From positions 1 through 5,466 of the forward strand of contig JAJZNH010000920.1 of NCBI GenBank assembly GCA_021811745.1: a DNA stretch of 5,466 nucleotides. The letters run 5' to 3'. This DNA is from Acidobacteriota bacterium. Its GTDB lineage: Bacteria > Acidobacteriota > Terriglobia > Terriglobales > Acidobacteriaceae. The position numbers were made by a program, and so were the translations under genes. The notes beneath the pieces were generated by a model that saw only the letters and a program-made list of their open reading frames with translations, ran no database searches and was not told the DNA's origin. Numbering within the stretch: position 1 is the stretch's first letter; each line of letters starts with the position of its first letter. Below are positions 1 to 5,466 of this stretch, in pieces.

Positions 1-171
1 CTCCGCTATCTATATTCAATGGTCATCCATGTCACTATTGTTTTCAAATCGGGGAAAACCCCTACATCGCGTTACGAAAATTACTCGTCCATGACATCAG
101 CACGCTCAGGAGCGATTTACGCATAGCCCGGAAGAATTAGTACATTTCCCTCCTAAGTTTTTCGAAATAAA
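1..171. other. Left-edge A+T-richer region without a recognisable gene
   Basis: Nothing here is supported as a gene. A plus-strand frame is open from the edge to TAG at 124-126 (41 codons, no recognisable product). The minus strand has only very short frames. A strong Shine-Dalgarno-like AGGAGGG (148-154, minus strand) stands 2 nt before ATG-TAC-TAA, a two-codon frame. GGGG-AAAA-CCCC at 51-62 is a 4-bp hairpin too small to call a terminator. Confidence 0.5.
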
Positions 172-420
172 TCAGTTATCTGGCTCCTGCAGACTCAGCG
201 CCTCTTCCCGTAAGAGGGAGTATCGCGGGTCCGGCTTACGACTTTGCAGAATATCACTTCGAATCGAATTGGGGTTATGCCCTTGGTTGATATCAGCAAT
301 CAGAGGCTCATTGCGGTTCACTGTAATTTGTTCGACCCGCAAAATCACTGGAGCGCAGCCGTTGAAGTGGAGGTGGGCGCTGCCGGAGAGTAACCCGTCA
401 ATGAAATTAGCGATCCAAAG
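172..420 (-). pseudogene. Open reading frame of 82 codons directly behind the MFS stop, possible gene remnant
   Basis: The frame of the MFS gene stays open after its TGA (421-423) for 82 codons to TGA at 172-174. A hand count gives G+C of about 60, 38 and 59 percent at codon positions 1, 2 and 3, the pattern of real coding DNA. The product ends in a charged, soluble-looking tail with segments such as CAPVILRVEQITVNRNEPL and NPNSIRSDI. I do not recognise the family. No ATG occurs in the frame; the only plausible start is GTG at 346-348 (58 residues), without a Shine-Dalgarno. It could be the C-terminal remnant of a gene whose front was lost when the MFS gene arrived, a small gene with an unusual start, or an MFS tail separated by a nonsense change. 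MFS length is normal without it, which argues against the last option. Confidence 0.3.
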
Positions 421-1710
421 TCATGTCGGCAATTTTGTCTGAGCGCGATGACTTGTCTCACGAATTGCATGGCGGGCGTTCCAGAGCAGAATGGCGGCGA
501 CTACAACATAAACGAGCGAGGTAGCGCTCAAGCAATCTCCCATGCCAAAGCGCCTGGAGCCTGCTGCCACGGCAAGAGGAGCCACGCCTCCACCGATCCA
601 TCCAAGCGAGTTCATAATGCCGACAGCGACGGCTCTCCGTTCCGGGGGCACCACATCATGCAAGGATGCCCATATATTCGAGTCGTAGATTCCTTTCGAG
701 AAGCCAAACCCAATCATGCCCGCGACGAGAAGCTGAAGCGACAGAGCCCAACCAGTAAGAAAGAGAAATGCGACACCTGCGAGCAAGCCGAATGCCTGGG
801 TTTTCATTCTTCCGCCGCGGTCTCTGCGCGCCAGCATGTCGGCCAGGACGCCGCCAAAGAGCACGCCAGCAACTGAAGCAACCTGCAGGTAGATGGTCGC
901 GTTGAATCCGGCCATGGAGAGGCTCATATGAAACTTGCGAAAAAGGAAAGACGGCAACCACACCATGAAGATCATGGCCACAAAGTTGGCTCCGATAAAC
1001 GCGACGATTAGTCGGAGCACAAGCGGCGCGGCCAGAGTATCAGCGAGAATATCGCGTACAGCAATGCGCGCAGAGTGCCGGCTTGCTCCGGATCGCTCAG
1101 GAATCGAGCGATAGCGCTGCGGCTCCTTCAGGAAGAGAAACAAGACGAAGAAGACAGACAAGCCCAAGGCCCCAAGGCCGATGAAACTGGAGCGCCATCC
1201 GAATCGCTCGCCCAGCAGAGAGGCTAAAACTCCGCCGCCCACGGTCCCCGCATAGACGGCCGATTGATGCAGCGCCATGGCGCGGGAACGTGTCGAGGGA
1301 CCGTGGTAATCGCTGATCATCGACATCGCTGCGGGGAAGTAAATGGCCTCCGACATGCCGCTGAGCGCACGCAACAGAGATAGTTGCCAGTATTTGTGCG
1401 TGATGATGGTAGCCCCGGTGATGCCCAGCCAAAAGAGCAGACCCGCCAGGATCAGCATCTTCCGGGAGCACCAGTCGCCGAGCCAGCCGGTAACCAGACC
1501 AAAGCCGGCATACGTCCACATAAATGATGAGCCGAGCAGCGCCAACTGCATATCAGAGAGGTGGAAGTGAACACGCAGCAGCGGAAACAGCACAAAGATG
1601 GCCTGACGATCTGCATAGTTCAGAAAGCATGCGAACCACAGCATGGCAATGACGCACCACTTGTAGCTGCTCTGCATCGTGTGCTCGGGGGCTGTACTGA
1701 TTCCGTCCAT
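421..1710 (-). CDS. MFS transporter, anion:cation symporter (DgoT/ExuT-like) family
   Basis: Inner-membrane secondary carrier, 429 residues with about 12 hydrophobic segments (roughly 17-36, 55-77, 84-104, 107-130, 145-166, 172-195, 229-252, 270-290, 304-320, 323-347, 362-383, 393-411) and the usual hydrophilic central loop (196-228). TM1 carries FLNYADRQ. The motif A-like loop between TM2 and TM3 is GWLGDWCSRK (75-84), with a second-half echo at GGVLAD (286-291). D34, R35, R114 and E121 fall at exactly the spacing of Asp46, Arg47, Arg126 and Glu133 of E. coli DgoT, the proton- and substrate-coupling residues of the galactonate/hexuronate symporter family. Import of an organic anion such as a sugar acid with protons is therefore likely, but the substrate is unknown. 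Start: neither ATG at 1708-1710 nor ATG at 1675-1677 (M12) has a good Shine-Dalgarno; both keep TM1 intact. It lies 177 nt downstream of the efflux genes and probably has its own control. Confidence 0.93.
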   Translation of the reverse strand: MDGISTAPEHTMQSSYKWCVIAMLWFACFLNYADRQAIFVLFPLLRVHFHLSDMQLALLGSSFMWTYAGFGLVTGWLGDWCSRKMLILAGLLFWLGITGATIITHKYWQLSLLRALSGMSEAIYFPAAMSMISDYHGPSTRSRAMALHQSAVYAGTVGGGVLASLLGERFGWRSSFIGLGALGLSVFFVLFLFLKEPQRYRSIPERSGASRHSARIAVRDILADTLAAPLVLRLIVAFIGANFVAMIFMVWLPSFLFRKFHMSLSMAGFNATIYLQVASVAGVLFGGVLADMLARRDRGGRMKTQAFGLLAGVAFLFLTGWALSLQLLVAGMIGFGFSKGIYDSNIWASLHDVVPPERRAVAVGIMNSLGWIGGGVAPLAVAAGSRRFGMGDCLSATSLVYVVVAAILLWNARHAIRETSHRAQTKLPT

Positions 1711-1759
1711 TTGGATTGTGAGTGTCCGCGAGGAGCCGAGGGCAGTGATATGCCAGGAT

Positions 1760-1779
1760 CTGCGTTTATTGTTACGCAG
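1760..1779. promoter_or_regulatory. Perfect 6-8-6 inverted repeat upstream of the MFS gene (candidate operator)
   Basis: Arms CTGCGT (1760-1765) and ACGCAG (1774-1779) flank an A+T-only 8-nt centre apart from one G:C pair. The repeat is centred about 60 nt upstream of the MFS ATG, where an operator for a LacI- or GntR-type regulator of a sugar-acid carrier would be expected. No T-run follows it on either strand, so a terminator is unlikely. Operator function is inference; a 6-bp arm pair can arise by chance. Confidence 0.3.
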
Positions 1780-1788
1780 CGCCAGTAC

Positions 1789-1803
1789 AGCATAGTCGAT
1801 GCT
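1789..1803. repeat. Small perfect inverted repeat (5-5-5) in the efflux/MFS gap
   Basis: AGCAT (1789-1793) and ATGCT (1799-1803) are separated by 5 nt, just 9 nt from the 6-8-6 inverted repeat. On the minus strand the right arm overlaps TATGCT, a weak -10-like hexamer, but no matching -35 stands at the right distance. It may be part of the MFS control region or chance. Confidence 0.2.
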
Positions 1804-1887
1804 CCGCGATCAAGTAAGCACGCACAAAGAGAAGCCTGGAACTTATTCTTCGGCAAAGAAGATGCGGCTTTATCCTCCGTCATTCAT

Positions 1888-3225
1888 TCACTGGGACTCG
1901 AATGGAAGACCTAGCAGAGTTCGCAGGGCCGACCGCGCGCTTTCGAGAGATGCCTGCAGGCGAATGGCTTCGGCGCGCTTGGTTAACAGATTGGATTCGA
2001 GAGTTACGTAAAGCGGGGCGTCGAGATTGTACCGGCGCATGCTTTGCCGGGCAGCGGCGGCGGTCTTGGCTAACTCGGGTAATTGGGCATCGAGGTCTTT
2101 TATCTGCGCGGACAAGATGCGGGAGGCTTGCCAAACCTGGTCGGCCTGGCTTTGCGCGGCGTCGAGGCGGGCCTGGTAGGTCTGGCGGAGAACAGCGCGG
2201 GTGGCTTGCTGGATGGCTACCTGGCCGCGGTTGCGATTGAAGATGGGTAGGCTTAGGCTAACGCGGGGACCGAAGGCATTGACGCCTTCCACGGGGTCGC
2301 GCTCCAACTCGACCCCGGCGCTGAGCGCGGGAAATTGCGCAAGGATGGCCTCGCGCAGGGTTTCCTCCTGACTGCGGTAGCCAGCCTGAAGAGCTAACAG
2401 GTCGGCGCGGTGCTGCGGAAGCGTGGCTATGGCTTTGTCATAGTCACTTTGCGAAAGCGCGGGCATGGCTATGGGGCCGATGAGGTGAAGATGTGCGTTG
2501 GGATCGAGACCGAGGAGAGCGGTGAGAGAGTGGCCATTGAGGTTGACTTCAGTCTGGAGCTGGCGGAGGGTAGTGTCGGCGTCGGCGAGCGCGTTGAGGT
2601 CAGCGGCGACGGTGCCGGCGGTTTCATCGCCACGCTGCATAGCGGCCCGGTCGCGGTTGTAGCGGTCCTGAAGGATGGCGCGCGTGGAAGTTAGGACGGA
2701 TTGGAGTTGAGCATCGGCGCGGAGTTGGATGAAGATCTCGCGAGCCTGCTCGGCGACCTGCGACTCCTGCCAGAGGATATTGAGGTTGACCTGCTGGCCG
2801 GCGGCTCTGGCCGCGGCCTTGGCGGCGCCACGCGTCAGCAGGGTCTGGATCTGCTGGCTAAGGCCGAGGACCCCGCCATAGTCGAGGGCGGAGGTGGCGA
2901 AGCTGGCGTTGAATTGGGGATCGGGAAGCAAGCCGGCCTGGAGCAGTTGAGCATTGGCGACCCCGGTCTGGAGGCGAGCGGCCTTGAGATCGGGATTGTT
3001 GAAGACGGCCAGCGTCATGACGGTGGTTTCGTCCAGACCCTTGGGCGAGACGGCGTGCGGCGCGAGACCCGGGAGCCAGTACTGCTTGGCGGCGACGTTG
3101 ATCTGTGGCGTCTTCTGGAGATCGGGGGCGATGGGCAGCGGTTCAGGCTTGTAATGCACGCAACCGCAGAGAGCAAGGCTGAGCAGCAGAACGGCAGAGC
3201 TCGATATGGAAAGGCGGAATTTCAT
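1888..3225 (-). CDS. TolC/CzcC-family outer-membrane efflux lipoprotein
   Basis: Outer-membrane duct of the efflux system (OMF family), 445 residues, the normal length. The N-terminus is a lipoprotein signal: K2 and R4, a hydrophobic stretch at 11-19, then lipobox L-C-G-C with the acylated cysteine at C22. Two OEP repeats follow, about 62-240 and 262-440, each with long alpha-helical stretches rich in Ala, Gln, Leu and Arg (for example 134-235 and 335-438), which form the periplasmic barrel. The second repeat has the diagnostic beta-strand motif GPRVSLSLPIFNRNRGQV at 319-336, and each repeat ends in a LLGL motif (237-240 and 437-440). The ATG start is well supported: it overlaps the permease stop as ATGA and has AAGGAGG 7 nt upstream. 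The partners should be the permease upstream and an HlyD-type adaptor outside the window. The family is certain; CzcC-like rather than multidrug OprM-like specificity is inferred from the neighbour. Confidence 0.95.
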   Translation of the reverse strand: MKFRLSISSSAVLLLSLALCGCVHYKPEPLPIAPDLQKTPQINVAAKQYWLPGLAPHAVSPKGLDETTVMTLAVFNNPDLKAARLQTGVANAQLLQAGLLPDPQFNASFATSALDYGGVLGLSQQIQTLLTRGAAKAAARAAGQQVNLNILWQESQVAEQAREIFIQLRADAQLQSVLTSTRAILQDRYNRDRAAMQRGDETAGTVAADLNALADADTTLRQLQTEVNLNGHSLTALLGLDPNAHLHLIGPIAMPALSQSDYDKAIATLPQHRADLLALQAGYRSQEETLREAILAQFPALSAGVELERDPVEGVNAFGPRVSLSLPIFNRNRGQVAIQQATRAVLRQTYQARLDAAQSQADQVWQASRILSAQIKDLDAQLPELAKTAAAARQSMRRYNLDAPLYVTLESNLLTKRAEAIRLQASLESARSALRTLLGLPFESQ

Positions 3226-5466
3226 GGCTGGGCCTCCTTGGCGAGTTGCTTGCGTCGCATGTGCAGGTAAAGCGCGGGCAAAAGGTTGGTGCTGAGGATG
3301 GCGCTCCAGAGGATGCCACCGAGGACGACGGCGGCAAGGCCCTGTTCGGGCGCTGCTCCCTGGCCCCAGCCCAGGGCGGTGGGCAACATGCCGAGCACGG
3401 CGGTGAGAGTGGTGAGCGCGATGGGACGGAAGCGAACGTGGATGGCCTCGCGGACAGCGGATTCGGGGTCCATGCCGGAGGCTTCATTGCGGCGAGTGCG
3501 GTAAAGAAGCACGATGCCGTGATTGAGGCCAATGCCAACAAGCGTGAGGAAGGCGACCATGCCGATGGCATTGAGGCCAACACCGCTGATGAGCAGGGCG
3601 GCGGCGCCTCCGGTGAAGGCGAGCGGAATTTGCAACAGGAGCAGACCGGGAACGAGCAGGCCGTCGAATTGCAGGATCATAATGGCGACCATGAGCACGA
3701 AGGCGGCAAGGGCCGCGGCGAGAAGGCCGATGGCTGCATCTTCAAGCTGCGGGAAGAGGCCGCCGAATTGATAGCGGTAGCCGGATGGCATCTGCAGGCC
3801 CGTGAGGGCCTTGCGCGCCGCCGCTATCGTGCTGCTGAAAGGACCGGTCGGCGTGGCGAGGATTTCGAGCGCGCGGGCACCGTCGATGTGACGGATCGTG
3901 CTTGGCGTGGGGGCCAGTTGGATGGTGGCAAGCTGGCCGAGGGGCGTCCAGCCATCGGTTCGGATCGGCAGGCGAGCCAACTCGGCCATGGAGTGATCGG
4001 GGGCGTCGGCGAGGCGGATGTAAAGCGCCAGCGGGACGTTGCCCTCGGGAACCTGCGCGACGATATCTCCATTGAAGAGCGGGGCGATTTGCGCGTAGAG
4101 CTGGGCGGGCGTGATGTGGCGCGCGGCGAGAGCGTTCATGTCGGGCGTGATCTGAAGCTGCGTGATGAGATAGCCGTCGTTGTTGAAGATGCCGCTGAGC
4201 GCCGGGATGGGACGCAGGCGCTCGACCATCTGCGCGGCAAGCGAGCGCATTTCGGACACATTGCTGCCGTAGACATCAATGACGAACGGCTGCGGCAGCC
4301 CGAAGAGGCTTTCGCCGACGCGCTCGATGGTGGGTGTGTCCATGGATAACTGCACGCCCGGGGTTCGGCTTTCTTTCATGAGGCGGTCGCTGAGGTCTTC
4401 GAGGCTGTCGACCTTGACGTTGGGCTTGAGTACGATCTGAATTTCGCCAGCGTAAGCGGGTTCGGTGTAAATGCCGTTGGAGGGCGAGCCTATGCGGGTG
4501 AAGATATGGCTGACGGCTGGGTCGGCGGCCATGCGCCGGGTCATGCTCATGACGGCGGCCTCGGTATCGACCAGTGAACTGCCGGGCGGCAGGGTGAAGC
4601 TTTCGAGCAGAACGCCTTCGTTGGGTAACGGAAGGAAGTCGATGGGTACGAAGACGAGCCCGGCAAGGCTGGCCAGGAGCAGTACCACGCAGACGGCTAG
4701 GCTCCAGCGGGGATGACGGGCGACTAAGCCGAAGAGGCGCTCGTTTTTGCTGCGAAGGAAATCGAGAGCCTTCCCGGCGGAGGTGGGTTTGGTACGGGCT
4801 TTGGCTTTAAGGAAGCCAAGGCTGAGGGGGATGAGGCTGACAGAAATGAGCAGCGAGGCGAGAAGCGAGAAAGTCATCGCCAGGGCGAAGGGGATGAAGA
4901 ACAACCCGGCGAGTCCGCCGACGAAGAGCAGCGGCGCGAAAGATGAGACCGTGGTGAGAGTGCCCGTAACATCGGGACCGGCGATGTCTTTCAGACCGCG
5001 GACGACGCCGGGCCAGCGCTCATCGCCCTGCTCCCAGCGGTGGTAGATGCTTTCAAGGACGATGATGCCGTCGTCGCAGAGCAGGCCGACGGCGACAGTA
5101 AGCGCGCCGAGGGTCGTGAGGTTGAGGCTCTGGCCCGTGGCGTAGAGGCCCGCGATCCCAAGCAGCAGCGAGAGCGGGATGCTGAGGACAAGGATCCAGA
5201 TACCACGGCCAGCGCCGAGAACCCAGAGCAGCACGCCGATAGCAAGGACGCCTCCGATGAGGAGATTCCGGCCCAGGTCGGCGCCGACACTGTGCACGAG
5301 ATGGCCCTGGCTATAGATGCTGACCCAGCGGACACCGGGCGGAAGCTGCTTGAGGGTCGCGGCGAGGGTGCGGCGAACGCTCTCGTTGACGGGGATAGTG
5401 GATGCATCGGGCTGTTTGAAGACGACGAGCGCGACGCTGGGGCGGCGGTCGAGCAAGGCCGCGTCG
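3222..5466 (-). CDS. RND efflux permease, heavy-metal-type (CzcA/CusA-like), 5' end cut by window edge
   Basis: Inner-membrane proton-driven pump of a tripartite efflux complex. About 747 C-terminal residues are present. By alignment with AcrB roughly 280 N-terminal residues lie beyond the edge, since the frame is open to position 5466 and the first in-frame TTG (5454-5456) is only an internal codon. Numbering from that TTG: end of the first periplasmic loop 1-60, TM2-TM6 about 63-215, TM7 250-270, second periplasmic (porter) loop about 272-570, TM8-TM12 574-732. The loop motifs FLPLPNEG, LPPGSS and RVGESLFG, the GGLFPQ segment before TM8 and PLAFTGG in TM9 match the CzcA/CusA branch. TM4 reads GLLCDDGIIVLES with D128, D129 and E135. 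TM10 reads GIGLNHG, without the lysine of AcrB. R675 and T682 match AcrB R971 and T978. The stop overlaps the outer-membrane factor start, so the two are coupled. Family assignment is firm; the substrate (metal, drug or other) is not determined. Confidence 0.96.
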   Translation of the reverse strand, partial: DAALLDRRPSVALVVFKQPDASTIPVNESVRRTLAATLKQLPPGVRWVSIYSQGHLVHSVGADLGRNLLIGGVLAIGVLLWVLGAGRGIWILVLSIPLSLLLGIAGLYATGQSLNLTTLGALTVAVGLLCDDGIIVLESIYHRWEQGDERWPGVVRGLKDIAGPDVTGTLTTVSSFAPLLFVGGLAGLFFIPFALAMTFSLLASLLISVSLIPLSLGFLKAKARTKPTSAGKALDFLRSKNERLFGLVARHPRWSLAVCVVLLLASLAGLVFVPIDFLPLPNEGVLLESFTLPPGSSLVDTEAAVMSMTRRMAADPAVSHIFTRIGSPSNGIYTEPAYAGEIQIVLKPNVKVDSLEDLSDRLMKESRTPGVQLSMDTPTIERVGESLFGLPQPFVIDVYGSNVSEMRSLAAQMVERLRPIPALSGIFNNDGYLITQLQITPDMNALAARHITPAQLYAQIAPLFNGDIVAQVPEGNVPLALYIRLADAPDHSMAELARLPIRTDGWTPLGQLATIQLAPTPSTIRHIDGARALEILATPTGPFSSTIAAARKALTGLQMPSGYRYQFGGLFPQLEDAAIGLLAAALAAFVLMVAIMILQFDGLLVPGLLLLQIPLAFTGGAAALLISGVGLNAIGMVAFLTLVGIGLNHGIVLLYRTRRNEASGMDPESAVREAIHVRFRPIALTTLTAVLGMLPTALGWGQGAAPEQGLAAVVLGGILWSAILSTNLLPALYLHMRRKQLAKEAQP
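3233..3239 (-). promoter_or_regulatory. Strong Shine-Dalgarno for the outer-membrane factor gene
   Basis: The minus strand reads AAGGAGG, a full match to the anti-SD of 16S rRNA, 7 nt before the ATG at 3223-3225. It lies inside the last codons of the permease gene. With the 4-nt ATGA stop/start overlap it supports translational coupling and fixes the start of the lipoprotein. Confidence 0.85.

Larger units (their letters stand above)
1711..1887. other. Intergenic gap between outer-membrane factor and MFS genes
   Basis: These 177 nt separate the end of the efflux genes from the MFS start. Open frames crossing the gap on both strands lack any recognisable product. The only hairpin close behind the efflux stop is TCTTC/GAAGA (1847-1851 and 1858-1862), a 5-bp stem with no T-tract, so no Rho-independent terminator is supported. 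No consensus sigma-70 promoter is convincing. The gap holds the two inverted repeats listed separately. Confidence 0.6.

Noticed and set aside
1..126. Plus-strand frame open from the left edge, possible 3' end of a convergent gene
   Set aside because: Only 41 codons are visible, with no recognisable sequence; too short to distinguish from chance in an A+T-richer region.
201..217. CCTCTT/AAGAGG hairpin as a terminator for the MFS gene
   Set aside because: Six-base stem with a 5-nt loop, over 200 nt from the MFS stop, no T-tract on the minus strand side, and inside the coding-like open frame.
1847..1862. TCTTC/GAAGA hairpin as a terminator of the efflux operon
   Set aside because: Only a 5-bp A+T-leaning stem and no following T-run in the minus-strand direction.
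1620..1883. Minus-strand open frame of 87 codons spanning the gap and the MFS start
   Set aside because: Despite an in-place GGAGG-like sequence it overlaps the MFS 5' end in another frame and its product has no recognisable domain or plausible composition.
2701..3270. Plus-strand open frame (189 codons) opposite the outer-membrane factor
   Set aside because: Antisense shadow of the lipoprotein gene with a Gly/Glu/Leu-rich, unrecognisable product.
3246..4349. Long plus-strand open frame (367 codons) opposite the permease gene
   Set aside because: It lies wholly antisense to a strongly conserved RND gene, has a low-complexity Gly/Glu/Ala/Arg-rich product and no family features; it is explained by G+C-rich third positions of the real gene.
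5454..5456. TTG as the true start of the permease
   Set aside because: The frame is open upstream to the window edge and the protein would lack TM1 and most of the first porter loop, so this is an internal leucine codon.

Overview
The window looks like a Gram-negative bacterial chromosome of moderate to high G+C. All three clear genes lie on the minus strand. The outer-membrane lipoprotein and tripartite efflux machinery require a two-membrane cell envelope. The G+C-rich third positions and the pairing of an RND/TolC-type pump with a sugar-acid-type MFS carrier would fit an acidobacterium or a proteobacterium. That taxonomic reading is inference only; there is no rRNA or marker gene here.

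Reading along the minus strand from the right edge, the first gene is a large RND efflux permease cut by the window end (3222-5466, about the last 747 residues). Its stop codon overlaps the start of the next gene by 4 nt. That gene encodes a TolC/CzcC-like outer-membrane factor with a lipoprotein signal (1888-3225), preceded by a full AAGGAGG ribosome binding site. These two should be co-translated and form the inner-membrane motor and the outer-membrane duct of one export system. The periplasmic adaptor they need is not in the window and presumably lies upstream of the permease. The permease resembles the heavy-metal (CzcA/CusA) branch in its second periplasmic loop and TM10, but its TM4 carries a DD pair as in multidrug AcrB-type pumps, so its substrate cannot be read off.

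After a 177-nt gap holding two small perfect inverted repeats (1760-1779 and 1789-1803) comes a complete MFS carrier (421-1710). It has the Asp-Arg / Arg / Glu set, at exact spacing, of the anion:cation symporter (DgoT/ExuT) family, so it probably imports a sugar acid or other organic anion with protons. It has no evident functional link to the efflux pump.

The last 420 nt at the left edge are more A+T-rich and hold no convincing intact gene. Immediately after the MFS stop, however, the same frame stays open for 82 codons with coding-like base periodicity (172-420). This may be a gene remnant or an unrecognised small gene. I see no CRISPR array, tRNA, rRNA, insertion sequence or clear Rho-independent terminator. 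No new multi-gene system is evident; the best leads are the unusual residue pattern in the permease and the open frame behind the MFS gene.
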